In this document: one piece after another, positions 11,340 to 22,461 of the stretch | How positions within the stretch are numbered: the first letter of the stretch is position 1 | Layout of the letters: each line of letters begins with the position of its first letter | Assembly: GCF_009753715.1 (NCBI RefSeq) | Contig: NZ_WQMS01000009.1 | Span: forward strand, 3,847-67,846 | Direction of reading: 5' to 3' | Source: Sphingomonas horti | Lineage (GTDB): Bacteria > Pseudomonadota > Alphaproteobacteria > Sphingomonadales > Sphingomonadaceae | Length of the DNA: 64,000 nt | The notes under the pieces: model-generated | The model's input: only the letters and a program-made list of their open reading frames with translations | The model's database searches: none | What the model was told of the DNA's origin: nothing | Made by a program: the position numbers and the translations under genes

Positions 11340-11624
11340 TCACCGGTCCTTCTTCTTGTACATGGCGAGCATCCGCGCCGTGACGGCGAAGCCGCCGAAG
11401 ATGTTGACGCTCGCCAGCGCGACCGCGACCAGCCCCAGCCATTTCGCGACCGATCCGCCCAGCGTCGCCGCCGCCGCGATCAGCGCGCCGACGATGATGA
11501 CCGACGAAATCGCGTTCGTGACCGCCATCAACGGCGTGTGCAACGCCGGCGTCACCGACCAGACGACGTAATAGCCGACGAACACAGCCAGCACGAAGAT
11601 CGACAGGATCGATATGAAGTCCAT
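11340..11624 (-). CDS. pntAB: NAD(P)(+) transhydrogenase, small membrane alpha-2 subunit
   Basis: The 94-residue membrane part of the split alpha subunit. Three membrane helices are seen: SILSIFVLAVFVGYYVVWSV, then residues 33-55 (ending ALIAAAATLGG), then residues 60-82. The TPALHTPLMAVTNAISSV segment is the conserved helix motif lining the proton channel. In E. coli this domain is fused to the NAD-binding domain; as in Rhodospirillum, here it is a separate gene. A small unrelated gene separates it from the NAD-binding alpha-1 gene. Confidence 0.95.
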   Translation of the reverse strand: MDFISILSIFVLAVFVGYYVVWSVTPALHTPLMAVTNAISSVIIVGALIAAAATLGGSVAKWLGLVAVALASVNIFGGFAVTARMLAMYKKKDR

Positions 11625-11825
11625 CAGTCCAGCCCCGAATGTTCCGAATGTTCGCAGTGGCCATGAGCCCTTGCCGCTTCCCCCGAACGAGCGCCTCGCC
11701 CGCAGGATCGATCGTCACCCCACGCCGCACTCTGCCGAAGAAATGCGATGTAGGACAGCCTCAAGTTCTGAGCCGCTCGCGGACGGCCGCCGCGAGCACG
11801 AAGATCGAGCGGAAAGAGATGAAGG

Positions 11826-12212
11826 TCATGGACGCTTCCCCGCGATGCCCAAAGTCTTCTCGAGCGCTTGGATATCAGCCTCATAGATTTTGCGCCGCTC
11901 TGACAAGGTTGTCGCGCGTTGGTCCAAGCAAGCCTCTGGAATCACGACGCCTAAATCCTGTGCCATGTCGTCGCCATATTGTTCCTGCAACGCTGCTCTG
12001 ATCCTTTCCCAGCGCACCGAGTTCTTGCTACGGAAGCGACGCGCCTCTATGCTGTTGGTATCGCAAGGGTTGCGGGCAGATGCTGCCATAAAATCAAAGC
12101 TGACAGCCGCGACTTGCGATCTAACCTCGCGATTGGATGGATTCTGGGCTGCAGAGCCATCCGCGCCCATATAACTCAACACCACAATGCCGAAGGTGCC
12201 GAGCCAGTTCAC
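11826..12212 (-). CDS. Small exported protein of unknown function inside the pnt operon
   Basis: 128 residues; I do not recognise a family. The N-terminus (hydrophobic run LGTFGIVVLSYMGA, then small residues up to GSAAQ) looks like a signal peptide with cleavage near residue 22. The mature part is mostly helical and charged, with two cysteines (NPCDT and EACLD contexts) that could form a disulfide in the periplasm. Its start overlaps the 3' end of pntAA by four bases, so it should be co-transcribed and coupled. It is followed by 201 bases without a supported gene before pntAB. A C-terminal heptad-like stretch ERRKIYEADIQALEKTLG may be coiled. Confidence 0.6.
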   Translation of the reverse strand: MNWLGTFGIVVLSYMGADGSAAQNPSNREVRSQVAAVSFDFMAASARNPCDTNSIEARRFRSKNSVRWERIRAALQEQYGDDMAQDLGVVIPEACLDQRATTLSERRKIYEADIQALEKTLGIAGKRP

Positions 12213-13330
12213 CCCAACAGCCTTGCGTTCACCACCTGCCCGCCCTTTGTCAGGCGGATCGCGTCGCCGATTTCGTCGTCGACTTGGGGCAGGCCGCCTT
12301 CCTTGTCCCAGAAGCCGCTGAGGAAATTGAACAGGTTGCGGGCGAACAGTGCTGAGGCGTCAGCTGCAAGGCGCGACGGCACGTTGCGGTGGCCGACGAT
12401 CTTGACGCCGTGGCGCTCGACCACTTCGCCGGCGACCGCGCCTTCGACATTGCCGCCCTGTTCCACCGCGAGGTCGACGATGACGCTGCCGGGCTTCATC
12501 GTCGCGACCTGCGCGTCGGTGATCAGCCGTGGCGCGGGGCGGCCGGGGATCAGCGCTGTGGTGATGACAATGTCCTGCCTGGCGATGTGGCCGGAGACCA
12601 ATTCGGCCTGCGCCATCTGGTATTCCTCCGACATTTCGGTCGCGTAGCCGCCCGAGCCCTCGCCTTCGATGCCCGCGACGTTCTCGACGAAGATCGGCTT
12701 GGCGCCCAGCGACAGGATCTGTTCCTTGGTCGCGCTGCGCACGTCGGTCGCGGAGACCTGCGCGCCCAGCCGCCTGGCGGTCGCGATCGCCTGCAGGCCG
12801 GCGACGCCGACCCCCATCACGAACAGCTTCGCGGCCGAGATGGTCCCGGCCGCAGTCATCATCATCGGGAAGGCGCGGCCATATTCGGCGGCGGCGTCCA
12901 GCACCGCCTTATAGCCGGACAGGTTCGACTGCGAAGACAGGATATCCATGGATTGGGCGCGGGTGATGCGCGGCATGAACTCCATCGCTAACGCTTCGAG
13001 GCCCCGTGCCGCATAGGCGTCGACGCGGGCGCGTTCGCCGAACGGGTTCAGACCGGCGACGAGCCAGGCGCCCTGCTTCGCGCCGGAGAGACTCTGCGGC
13101 GGCGGGCCCTGCACGCCCAGGATGATGTCGGCATCGCGAAGCACGTCCGCGCGCGGGCCGGTAGTCGCGCCCGCGGCCTGATAATCGGCGTCGGAGACCG
13201 ACGCGCTGACGCCCGCCCCGGCTTCCACCGCGACCGTCGCGCCCAGGCCGATATATTTCCTGACCGTCTCCGGCGTGGCGGAAACGCGCCGCTCGCCGTC
13301 CGCTAGCTCCTTAAGGACGGCGATCTTCAT
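12209..13330 (-). CDS. pntAA: NAD(P)(+) transhydrogenase, NAD-binding alpha-1 subunit
   Basis: Soluble NAD(H)-binding domain I of the proton-pumping transhydrogenase, 373 residues, related to alanine dehydrogenase. It begins MKIAVLKELADGERRVSATP, family-typical, with the mobile-loop/nucleotide region around GVGVAGLQAIATARRLGA (Rossmann GxGxxG-like) followed by TDVRSATKEQ. First gene of the pnt operon after the tiny oxidase subunit gene. Its stop overlaps the following small exported-protein gene. Confidence 0.95.
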   Translation of the reverse strand: MKIAVLKELADGERRVSATPETVRKYIGLGATVAVEAGAGVSASVSDADYQAAGATTGPRADVLRDADIILGVQGPPPQSLSGAKQGAWLVAGLNPFGERARVDAYAARGLEALAMEFMPRITRAQSMDILSSQSNLSGYKAVLDAAAEYGRAFPMMMTAAGTISAAKLFVMGVGVAGLQAIATARRLGAQVSATDVRSATKEQILSLGAKPIFVENVAGIEGEGSGGYATEMSEEYQMAQAELVSGHIARQDIVITTALIPGRPAPRLITDAQVATMKPGSVIVDLAVEQGGNVEGAVAGEVVERHGVKIVGHRNVPSRLAADASALFARNLFNFLSGFWDKEGGLPQVDDEIGDAIRLTKGGQVVNARLLG

Positions 13331-13336
13331 TCCGGG

Positions 13337-13462
13337 TCAGTTCGAAATGACGAAGATGACGATCAGGCCGGTCAGGAAAGCGGCGATCGTCGCCCATTTC
13401 AGCAGGGTCGTGAAACCCGAATAGGTGCGCTCGTGTGCCTTCAAATCGCCGTCGCTGGCCAT
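13337..13462 (-). CDS. aa3-type cytochrome c oxidase subunit IV-like small membrane protein
   Basis: A 41-residue gene read directly from the minus strand: ATG at 13462, TGA at 13337-13339. The product starts MASDGDLKAHERTYSGFTTL and continues with a single membrane helix (residues 22-40, ending IVIFVISN). The short acidic head, the H-x-x-TY-x-GF motif and one C-terminal helix are hallmarks of the bacterial aa3 oxidase subunit IV family (COX4_pro_2). It ends 7 bases before the pntAA start and probably heads the same transcript; no other oxidase genes are nearby. The match rests on motif recall, but the reading frame and RBS spacing are good. Confidence 0.8.
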   Translation of the reverse strand: MASDGDLKAHERTYSGFTTLLKWATIAAFLTGLIVIFVISN

Positions 13463-13603
13463 GGAATCCTGCAATCCGTTGATGCCCCGCGCCGTATCTA
13501 TCGGCGACTTCCCCCGGCCTCAAGAGCCAAGTGTGACGCGCTTAACACGCCCTTTACGGCCTTTGGCCTAAACGCCGTGGCCCAGGGAACGGGAGAGTGA
13601 CGA

Positions 13604-15022
13604 ATGGCCAAGGCGAACGCCAAGGTCCTGATGCTGGTCGACGACGAACCGGCCCAGCGGCGCCTTGTCGCCGCCATCGCCGCCCGTGCGGGCTGGCGCA
13701 CCGTGTTCGCCGACAGCGGCGATGCGGCGCTCGACACGTTGGCGACCGAGCAGGGGCTGCTGCTCGATGCGGTGCTGATCGACCAATATGGCCCCGGCGA
13801 CGAGACGATCGCGCTGATCGAATCCATGCACGCGCGCCGGCCCGCCCTTCCCGTCCTGCTTCTGACGGCGCATGGCTCGATCGAGATCGCGGTCGGGGCT
13901 ATGCGCGCAGGTGCGTCCGACTATCTGATCAAGCCGATCGCCCCGGACCGGCTGCTGGGCGCGCTCGATGCTGCCGCCTCCAGCCGCGCCAATGTCGGCG
14001 AGCTTCGGCCGCTCGCCGAAAAGATAAAGGCGCCCCTGGGCTTTGGCGAGATCGTCGGTGCCGCCCCGCAATTCCGCGCCGCGCTGGCGATCGCCGCCAA
14101 GGCGGCACGCGCGCGCGTGCCGGTATTGATCGACGGCGAAAGCGGCGTCGGCAAGGAAGTCGTCGCCGAAGCGATCCATGCCGCGTCCCCGCGCGGCAAA
14201 AAGACGTGGGTCGCGGTCAATTGCGGTGCGATCCCGGAGAATCTGGTCGAATCGGAGCTGTTCGGGCACGAGCGCGGCGCCTTCACCGGCGCCTTCGAGC
14301 GCAGGATCGGCCGCTTCCAGGAAGCGGACGGCGGCACGATCTTCCTCGACGAGGTCGGCGAGCTGCCGCTCGACGCCCAGGTGAAGCTGCTCCGCGTGCT
14401 TCAGTCCGGCGAAATCCAGCCGATCGGCGCGCGCGTCACCCGCGATGTGGACGTGCGCGTCATCGCCGCGACCAACAAGCGATTGGTCGACGAAGTGGCG
14501 GCCGGCAATTTCCGCGAGGACCTTTATTACCGGCTGAACGTCGTCCAGGTGACGATCCCGCCGCTGCGCGACCGGCCGCGCGACATCCCCGCGCTGGCCC
14601 GCCACCTGCTCGCGCGGATTGCGGCGCAGCCCGGGATGCGCGGCCTCGGCATCACCGACGAGGCGCTGTCGCTGCTGATGTCCTTCCCCTGGCCGGGCAA
14701 TGTGCGGCAGCTGCAGAACGCGCTGTTCCGCGCGGCTGTGCTGTGCGACGGCGAGGCGCTGACCTCGGCCGACTTCCCGCAGATCGCGCTGCAGAGCTGC
14801 GACGAGCTGACGCCGCTGATGTCGCACGCCGGTGCCGGCGTGACGCTGTTCGAGGCCGACGGCCATATCCGCAACCTCGAAGAGATCGAGGCCGACGTGA
14901 TCCGCCTCGCGATCGGCCATTATCGCGGCCGCATGACGGAGGTCGCCCGCCGCCTCGGCATCGGCCGCTCCACCCTGTATCGCAAGCTTGGCGAACTCGG
15001 CATCGGCGACGTGGCGGCGTAG
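13604..15022 (+). CDS. Sigma-54-dependent response regulator (NtrC family)
   Basis: 472 residues, three domains. Receiver (residues 7-120): acidic pair D13/D14, phosphoacceptor D60, T88 and K110. AAA+ sigma-54 activator domain (about 140-370): Walker A GESGVGKE, the sigma-54-contacting GAFTGA loop, Walker B GGTIFLDEVGELP, and the arginine region FREDLYYRLNV. C-terminal Fis-type helix-turn-helix (about 425-465) with VARRLGIGRSTLYRKLGELG. No sensor kinase is adjacent, so the signal and target promoters are unknown. It is divergent from the oxidase subunit IV/pnt operon with 141 bases between. Confidence 0.93.
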   Translation: MAKANAKVLMLVDDEPAQRRLVAAIAARAGWRTVFADSGDAALDTLATEQGLLLDAVLIDQYGPGDETIALIESMHARRPALPVLLLTAHGSIEIAVGAMRAGASDYLIKPIAPDRLLGALDAAASSRANVGELRPLAEKIKAPLGFGEIVGAAPQFRAALAIAAKAARARVPVLIDGESGVGKEVVAEAIHAASPRGKKTWVAVNCGAIPENLVESELFGHERGAFTGAFERRIGRFQEADGGTIFLDEVGELPLDAQVKLLRVLQSGEIQPIGARVTRDVDVRVIAATNKRLVDEVAAGNFREDLYYRLNVVQVTIPPLRDRPRDIPALARHLLARIAAQPGMRGLGITDEALSLLMSFPWPGNVRQLQNALFRAAVLCDGEALTSADFPQIALQSCDELTPLMSHAGAGVTLFEADGHIRNLEEIEADVIRLAIGHYRGRMTEVARRLGIGRSTLYRKLGELGIGDVAA

Positions 15023-15064
15023 GCGCCGCCCGGAACGGCAACGTGACGGCTGCGTTCCAGATGC

Positions 15065-15352
15065 ATGTTCAAGACGTCCGGCTATGTGATTTCCACCGTC
15101 AGCGTGATCCTGCTCGCGATCGTCGCCTGGAAGGGCGCCAAGGACGATCCGACGCTGACGATATTGCTGATCCTGGGCGCGCTGACCTCGATCGCCGGCA
15201 TGCTGTGCCGCTGGATCGCGTTCCTGCGCGACGAAAAGCCTAGCGACCTGTCAAAGCCTGGTCGCGCAGACCCCGCCATACATGGAGTGCCTGCACCGTC
15301 TCCGGCACGTCGTGAACCCGAAGAATTTGCGCGCCAAGCATCGCGCCGTTGA
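15065..15352 (+). CDS. Small two-helix membrane protein (hypothetical)
   Basis: 95 residues if translated to its stop. Two hydrophobic helices (about residues 5-22, SGYVISTVSVILLAIVAW, and 33-52) are separated by a short charged loop, and the C-terminal third is polar and low-complexity. The last 113 bases overlap the 3' end of folP in the convergent direction, so the tail may be poorly conserved. It follows the response regulator by 42 bases. I do not recognise a family; a true small membrane protein is plausible but not certain. Confidence 0.5.
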   Translation: MFKTSGYVISTVSVILLAIVAWKGAKDDPTLTILLILGALTSIAGMLCRWIAFLRDEKPSDLSKPGRADPAIHGVPAPSPARREPEEFARQASRR

Positions 15353-16307
15353 GCGCCAGCGCGACCGAGCCGCCGAGGCGCCGGTCGGCCGGGGCCTCCT
15401 TCGAGAGCGCGCCGATCATGCGCTTGCGGCTGGCACCCAGCATCAGCGCGCAGCCAAGCCCCTGGAACAGCGCCAGACCGTTCAGCAGCGCCAGATTGTC
15501 GGCCAGCGACTTGCCGAAGCCGATGCCGGGATCGACGATGATCTTCGCGCGCGGCACGCCCGCCGCCTCGACGGCAGCGACGCGCGCCTCGAGCCAGTCA
15601 TAGACCTCCAGCAACGGATCGGGCCCGAGCGTATGTCTGTGGAGATCGCGCGGATCGCCGGCGTGCATCAGTATCACCGGGCAGGAGGCCCGGACCACCA
15701 GATCCAGCGCGCGATCATCATACAGCAGCGCCGAGACGTCGTTGACGATCCCCGCGCCCGCCGCCAGTGCGGCCTCCATCACCTCCGCCTTGCGCGTGTC
15801 GATCGAGACCGCGACCCCGGCCCGGGCCAGCCGTTCGATGACCGGCACGACGCGCTTCACCTCATCGCCTTCCCAAACGGGTTCGGCGCCCGGCCGCGTC
15901 GATTCGCCGCCGATATCGACCAGCGCCGCCCCTTCGCCCGCCGAGCGCACGCCTGCTTCGGCGGCGGCGTCCGGATCGGCCAGATGCGCGCCCGCGTCCG
16001 AGAAACTGTCCGGCGTGACGTTCAGGATCGCCGCGACCTGCGGCTGGTCGAAGCGGATCGTGCGGGCGCCGAGCTCCAGCGTCGGACGCGTCGCTGTCAA
16101 GCGCTGCAGAATGGGCTGAACCTCGTCGGGGAGTGCGGCCGCTTCGGCCACCGGCACCAGGCGCTTCGAGGCGCGACGCTGCCCGTCCGTTTCGATCAGC
16201 TCATAGGCGGAATGCCAGAGCAACCCGCCCGCAAGGCGCGCGACCTGCCCGTCAAAGCCGATCGGCGTGCCCAGGAACGCGGCGGGTTTTAAGTAAAATC
16301 GTGCCAC
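15240..16307 (-). CDS. folP: Dihydropteroate synthase
   Basis: Condenses 6-hydroxymethyl-dihydropterin diphosphate with p-aminobenzoate in folate synthesis (the sulfonamide target). About 355 residues, longer than the usual 280 because of an 80-residue N-terminal extension found in some alphaproteobacterial enzymes. Motifs: AAILNVTPDSFSDAG, LVDIGGESTRPGAEPV, VSIDTRKAEVMEAAL, DPGIGFGKSLADN and LGASRKRMIG. A longer frame runs to 16367 but would overlap ccrM by 41 bases; GTG 16307 gives the plausible N-terminus VARFYLKPAAF, so I prefer it. It lies 19 bases downstream of ccrM, same strand. Confidence 0.92.
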   Translation of the reverse strand: MARFYLKPAAFLGTPIGFDGQVARLAGGLLWHSAYELIETDGQRRASKRLVPVAEAAALPDEVQPILQRLTATRPTLELGARTIRFDQPQVAAILNVTPDSFSDAGAHLADPDAAAEAGVRSAGEGAALVDIGGESTRPGAEPVWEGDEVKRVVPVIERLARAGVAVSIDTRKAEVMEAALAAGAGIVNDVSALLYDDRALDLVVRASCPVILMHAGDPRDLHRHTLGPDPLLEVYDWLEARVAAVEAAGVPRAKIIVDPGIGFGKSLADNLALLNGLALFQGLGCALMLGASRKRMIGALSKEAPADRRLGGSVALALNGAMLGAQILRVHDVPETVQALHVWRGLRDQALTGR

Positions 16308-16326
16308 ACGGTGCTCTAACGACCTC

Positions 16327-17624
<1,298 letters not shown>

Positions 17625-17626
<2 letters not shown>

Positions 17627-18227
17627 ACAAGGGAAGCAAAGCTTGGGCGACCGGCGCGAAGCTCCGGCGGTGCAGCGGCGTCGGGCCCAGCCGGTTCAGC
17701 GCCTCGCGATGCGTGGGGCAGCCATAGCCCTTGTTCGAGGCCCAGCCGTAACCCGGATGCGCGGCATCGGCCTCGATCATCAACTGGTCGCGATGATGCT
17801 TGGCAACGACCGAGGCGGCAGCGATCGACAGGCACAGCGCGTCGCCGCCCACGATCGTGACGCACGGATGCTGCCATCGCGGCTTCGCATTGCCGTCGAT
17901 CAGCACCATGCCGGGCGCGATCCCCAGCGCCTCGACCGCCCGCGTCATCGCCAGCATCGTCGCCCAGAAGATGTTGATCCGGTCGATTTCCTCGACGGTC
18001 GCGACGCCGACGCCGACCAGCGCGACCCGCGTCAGCTTCGCATGCAGCTCGGCGCGCGCGGCGGCGGTCAGCTTCTTGGAATCGTCGATCCCGCGCGGCA
18101 CGCCCTTTTCCGGCAGGATCACCGCCGCGGCGACCACCGGCCCGGCGAGCGGCCCCCGCCCCGCTTCGTCCACGCCGACCACGGGACCGGGATGGGCGAG
18201 TTCTAGTTTGCGAGAGGGGCGGGCCAT
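17625..18227 (-). CDS. rnhB: Ribonuclease HII
   Basis: Cleaves RNA in RNA-DNA hybrids and single ribonucleotides misincorporated in DNA. 200 residues, normal size. Motif I with catalytic DE is VVGVDEAGRGPLAGPVV (about residues 16-32), followed by GIDDSKKLTAA, the central LIDGNAKP segment and the later conserved AAASVVAKHHRD. The rnhB-ccrM neighbourhood is common in Alphaproteobacteria. It is transcribed toward ccrM; the last GANTC site of the cluster overlaps its final codons. Confidence 0.95.
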
Positions 18228-18267
18228 TTGTCGGCGTTCTAAAACCTGCCGGAGAAGAAGGGGAGGG

Positions 18268-18283
18268 CTTCGACAAGCTCAGC
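18268..18283. repeat. Short dispersed motif CTTCGACAAGCTCAGC
   Basis: The intergenic stretch 18228-18313 between rnhB and thiD contains CTTCGACAAGCTCAGC. From memory, CTTCGACAAGCTCAG is a very widespread intergenic repeat core in proteobacterial genomes, normally part of a larger palindrome. Here only the core is evident. Function unknown. Confidence 0.4.
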
Positions 18284-18313
18284 CAAGCCGGCGTGACGGT
18301 TGTCCACAGGAAT

Positions 18314-19129
18314 TCAACCCTCCAGCTGCTCGTAGGGATTATGTCCCAGGGTATGGCCGATGGGCCCGTGCCCCGCGCCCAGACCCGGCGCGGCGAGGAT
18401 CGCGATGCGGACGAAGCGGACCGCCTGCTGGAAGGCTTCCTCGATCGACAAGCCGGCGCCCAGGCCGGTCGCGAGCGCGCTCGCCAGCGTGCAGCCGGTG
18501 CCATGGGTATCGTCGGTGTCGAAGCGCTTGCCCTCCAGCCGCGTGATCTCGCGCCCGTTCGGCGCCAGCACGCGATCGGTGATGGAATAGCCTTCGGCAT
18601 GGCCGCCCTTCATCAGCAGATGACAGCCATGAGCGAGCACGGCTTCCTCGCCGCCCAGCGCGTCCAGCTCCGGCAGGTTGGGCGTCACGACCGACGCGAT
18701 CCGCATCAGCTTCTCGAATGCGGCGATGGTGGCGGCATCCGCCAGCTCCGATCCGCTGGTCGCGATCATCACGGGATCGAACACGATCGGCACGTCCAGC
18801 CCGGAGAGCGCCTCCGCGACAGCCTCGGCCGTTGCGGCCGAGCCGATCATGCCGATCTTGACCGCATCGACGCCGATGTCGCTGACGACGCTGTCGATCT
18901 GCGCCACCACCATCTCGGTCGGGATCGGGTGGATCGCCTGCACGCCCAGCGTGTTCTGGGCCGTGACGGCGGTGATCGCGGTCATCGCGTGGCCGCCCAG
19001 CATCGTCACCGTCTTGATGTCCGCCTGGATGCCTGCGCCGCCGCCGCTGTCGGACCCGGCGACGATCAGGATCCGGGGCGTCAGCTGCTCGTCCCACTGG
19101 CTCGGCGAACCGGGTTCGGGATCGCCCAT
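18314..19129 (-). CDS. thiD: Bifunctional hydroxymethylpyrimidine kinase/phosphomethylpyrimidine kinase
   Basis: Phosphorylates HMP and HMP-P for thiamin diphosphate synthesis or salvage. 271 residues from ATG 19129, which overlaps the stop of the upstream DUF1272-type gene by one base; the frame is open further upstream but only as a shadow of that gene. Ribokinase-fold motifs: RILIVAGSDSGGGAGIQAD at the N-terminus, VFDPVMIATSG mid-protein and the anion-hole motif DTHGTGCTLASALA near the C-terminus. Other thi genes are not nearby. Confidence 0.94.
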   Translation of the reverse strand: MGDPEPGSPSQWDEQLTPRILIVAGSDSGGGAGIQADIKTVTMLGGHAMTAITAVTAQNTLGVQAIHPIPTEMVVAQIDSVVSDIGVDAVKIGMIGSAATAEAVAEALSGLDVPIVFDPVMIATSGSELADAATIAAFEKLMRIASVVTPNLPELDALGGEEAVLAHGCHLLMKGGHAEGYSITDRVLAPNGREITRLEGKRFDTDDTHGTGCTLASALATGLGAGLSIEEAFQQAVRFVRIAILAAPGLGAGHGPIGHTLGHNPYEQLEG

Positions 19130-19353
19130 CAGCCTTTGTACTTTCGTTCGGTGCTGGCCGGGTGCTTCTTCAGCGCGGCGCCGACCCGGCTCGGCCGATC
19201 CATCAGCTCGCCGCCGCAATTGGGGCAGCGCTCGTCCATCTCGTCGGCACATTCGGCGCAGAAGGTGCACTCGAACGAGCAGATGAACGCGCCGTGCGCA
19301 TCGGCCGGCAGGTCGGCGCCGCAGCGTTCGCAATCGGGCCGCATCTCAAGCAT
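19129..19353 (-). CDS. DUF1272-type small cysteine-rich protein
   Basis: 74 residues, probable zinc-ribbon or double zinc-knuckle protein. It begins MLEMRPDCERCGADLPAD and continues with ICSFECTFCAECADE and CPNCGGEL, giving four CxxC-like pairs, the pattern of DUF1272. Function unknown. Start ATG 19353; stop overlaps the thiD ATG, so the two are likely co-translated. It is 39 bases downstream of glmM, suggesting a glmM-DUF1272-thiD transcript. Confidence 0.82.
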   Translation of the reverse strand: MLEMRPDCERCGADLPADAHGAFICSFECTFCAECADEMDERCPNCGGELMDRPSRVGAALKKHPASTERKYKG

Positions 19354-19392
19354 TCAAAACTCCGTTCGCTTCGAACGGCGGAAAGGTCAGCA

Positions 19393-20730
19393 TCACGCCG
19401 CCTCCGCCACGGCCGCGCAGATGCGTTCGACCACCGCCTTCACCTGCGCTTCGTCGTCGCCTTCCGCCATCACGCGGATCAGCGGCTCCGTGCCGGACGG
19501 GCGGATGACGAGGCGACCGTGACCGTTCAGCTCGGCCTCGGCGTCGGCGATCGCCGCCTTGACGCGCGCATCCTCCAGCGGCCTGCCGCCCGAGAATCGG
19601 ACATTCTTCAGCAACTGCGGCACCGGATCGAACACGCGCAGCAGGTCGCTCGCCCGCTTGCCCGACTGGACCAGCTCGGCAAGGATCTGGAGGCCCGCCA
19701 TCAGCCCGTCGCCGGTCGTCGCATGGTCCGAGAGAATGATGTGGCCGGACTGTTCGCCGCCCACATTGAAGCCGCCGCTCCGCATCCGCTCCAGCACATA
19801 GCGGTCGCCGACCTTGGTGCGCTCGAGCGACAGCCCGTCCGCCGCCAGCCGCCGCTCCAGCCCCAGGTTCGACATCACCGTCGCGACCAGGCCGCCGCCC
19901 TTCAGCAGGCCCTTGCGTGCCCAGCTGGTCGCGATCAGCGCCATCAGCTGGTCGCCGTCAATCACGCGGCCGGTCTCGTCGGCGACGATCAGCCGGTCGG
20001 CATCGCCGTCGAGCGCCAGGCCGATGTCCGCGCCGCTCGCCGCCACCGTCTCGCACAGCACCTGCGGCGCGGTCGAGCCACAGCCGGCATTGATGTTGGT
20101 GCCGTTGGGATCGACGCCGATCGGCACCACGTCCGCGCCCAGCTCCCACAGCGCCTCCGGCGCCACCTTGTAGGCGGCACCGTTCGCGCAATCGATCGCG
20201 ATCTTCAGCCCTTCCAGCCGCAGGCCTTCGGGGAAACTCGACTTGACCGCGTGGATGTAGCGACCCTGCGCATCGTCGACGCGCCGCGCGCGGCCGGTGC
20301 GGTCGGCCGGCGCGAGCACCGGCTGCGCGTCGATCAGCCGCTCGATCGCCAGCTCGTCCTCGTCCGACAGCTTGTAGCCGTCGGGCCCGAACAGCTTGAT
20401 GCCGTTGTCCGCGAAGGGGTTGTGGCTGGCGGAGATCATCACCCCCAGGTCCGCCCGCATCGATTGCGCGAGCATCGCCACGGCAGGCGTCGGCATCGGG
20501 CCGACCAGCACCACGTCCATACCGACGCTGGTGAAGCCCGCGACCAGCGCCGGCTCCAGCATATAGCCGGACAGCCGCGTATCCTTGCCGATTACGACGC
20601 GGTGGATGTGCGCGCCGCGAACGAAATGCGCGCCGGCGGCCATGCCGACCTTCATCGCCATTTCCGCCGTCATGGCCGGCGCGTTCACCCGGCCGCGAAT
20701 GCCGTCCGTTCCGAAATATTTCCGTGTCAT
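19393..20730 (-). CDS. glmM: Phosphoglucosamine mutase
   Basis: Converts glucosamine-6-P to glucosamine-1-P for UDP-GlcNAc synthesis, feeding peptidoglycan, LPS and the amino-sugar locus later in this window. 445 residues, normal length. N-terminus [14 protein letters not shown]; the phosphoserine active-site loop is [16 protein letters not shown]; the metal-binding loop is [10 protein letters not shown]; the sugar-binding [10 protein letters not shown] and the phosphate-binding [12 protein letters not shown] are all present. First gene of a minus-strand group and divergent from the aldo/keto reductase (50 bases between). Confidence 0.96.
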   Translation of the reverse strand: MTRKYFGTDGIRGRVNAPAMTAEMAMKVGMAAGAHFVRGAHIHRVVIGKDTRLSGYMLEPALVAGFTSVGMDVVLVGPMPTPAVAMLAQSMRADLGVMISASHNPFADNGIKLFGPDGYKLSDEDELAIERLIDAQPVLAPADRTGRARRVDDAQGRYIHAVKSSFPEGLRLEGLKIAIDCANGAAYKVAPEALWELGADVVPIGVDPNGTNINAGCGSTAPQVLCETVAASGADIGLALDGDADRLIVADETGRVIDGDQLMALIATSWARKGLLKGGGLVATVMSNLGLERRLAADGLSLERTKVGDRYVLERMRSGGFNVGGEQSGHIILSDHATTGDGLMAGLQILAELVQSGKRASDLLRVFDPVPQLLKNVRFSGGRPLEDARVKAAIADAEAELNGHGRLVIRPSGTEPLIRVMAEGDDEAQVKAVVERICAAVAEAA

Positions 20731-20780
20731 TCCACGTCCAATAAGTTCATGCCCGACTCCCTAGCGCGAAGGAGGCGGCG

Positions 20781-21776
<996 letters not shown>

Positions 21777-21805
21777 ATCCTTCCCTCGCCTTGCGAGGGG
21801 AGGAT
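21777..21805 (+). terminator. Rho-independent-type hairpin after the aldo/keto reductase gene
   Basis: A 13-base stem (ATCCTTCCCTCGC at 21777-21789 pairing with GCGAGGGGAGGAT at 21793-21805, one G-T wobble) with a 3-base loop. TTTCT follows on the plus strand. It starts directly after the TAG stop and lies between two convergent genes. Confidence 0.6.
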
Positions 21806-21807
21806 TT

Positions 21808-22419
21808 CTAACCCCACACCCCCACCGCCGGCGCGCCGAGCATCGGGTGCAGCCAGGTCGCGAGCAGCCAAAGCGCGAGGCCGCCGAGCATCACGCTCCA
21901 GCCGGGCCACCAGGCCCGCGACGGCGCCGGGCCGGTGAACGGAACGAATGCCGTCTTCCCGCGCCAAACCGGCCAGAAATCGGGCTGGAGCTTCGACTTT
22001 TTCGCGTCCTGCCCCGCCGCACCGGCGAGCGCGAGCAGGGCGACGCCCGCGGTCAGCACGAGCACCGATGGCTGCGGCCACACCAGCGCGTGCGCGAATG
22101 CCCAGAGCGCGAAGCCCCACATCATGGGGTGACGCGTGACCGCGAACACGCCGCGCGGCTCTCCCGCCGCAGCGGGCATGCCAGGCAGCGCCGGATTTCC
22201 GATCAGTGAGCCGACCAGCAGGATGCTCGCGACCAGCATCACCGCGCCGGCGAGCCACCACGCCCAGAGCGGAGCTGTCCACAGGAACGGTTCCGGCCCG
22301 ACGCGGAGCATCGCCCAGACGACCCAACCGAGCGTCGCGAAGCTCACCAGCGTGTAGAGCCCGAGAAAGCCCCGCTCACCCAATCGCGCGACCAGCGGCG
22401 CGCGCAACGGGTGCGACAT
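21808..22419 (-). CDS. NnrU-family membrane protein, probably N-terminally truncated by an amber codon
   Basis: 203 residues from ATG 22419. Polytopic, with about five membrane segments, and family-typical motifs FAVTRHPMMWGFALWAFAH (the RHPM signature shared with isoprenylcysteine methyltransferase-like proteins). NnrU proteins are linked to denitrification in some bacteria; no nitrogen-oxide genes are present here. The frame extends upstream to ATG 22479 and encodes MSPLT-stop-VIIATAAFVGTHLLM before this ATG. The upstream part looks like the genuine first helix, interrupted by TAG at codon 6. Either a restart at 22419 yields a protein lacking helix one, or the gene is decaying. Confidence 0.72.
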   Translation of the reverse strand: MSHPLRAPLVARLGERGFLGLYTLVSFATLGWVVWAMLRVGPEPFLWTAPLWAWWLAGAVMLVASILLVGSLIGNPALPGMPAAAGEPRGVFAVTRHPMMWGFALWAFAHALVWPQPSVLVLTAGVALLALAGAAGQDAKKSKLQPDFWPVWRGKTAFVPFTGPAPSRAWWPGWSVMLGGLALWLLATWLHPMLGAPAVGVWG

Positions 22420-22461
22420 CAGCAGGTGCGTCCCTACGAACGCCGCGGTGGCGATGATGAC

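Noticed and set aside
11625-11825. Possible gene in the 201-base gap between the small exported protein and pntAB
   Set aside because: Short frames exist on both strands but have no ribosome site, no domain and no consistent codon bias.
18297-18311. Second DnaA box (TTGTCCACA) near thiD
   Set aside because: One mismatch to the consensus and no accompanying origin features; treated as chance.
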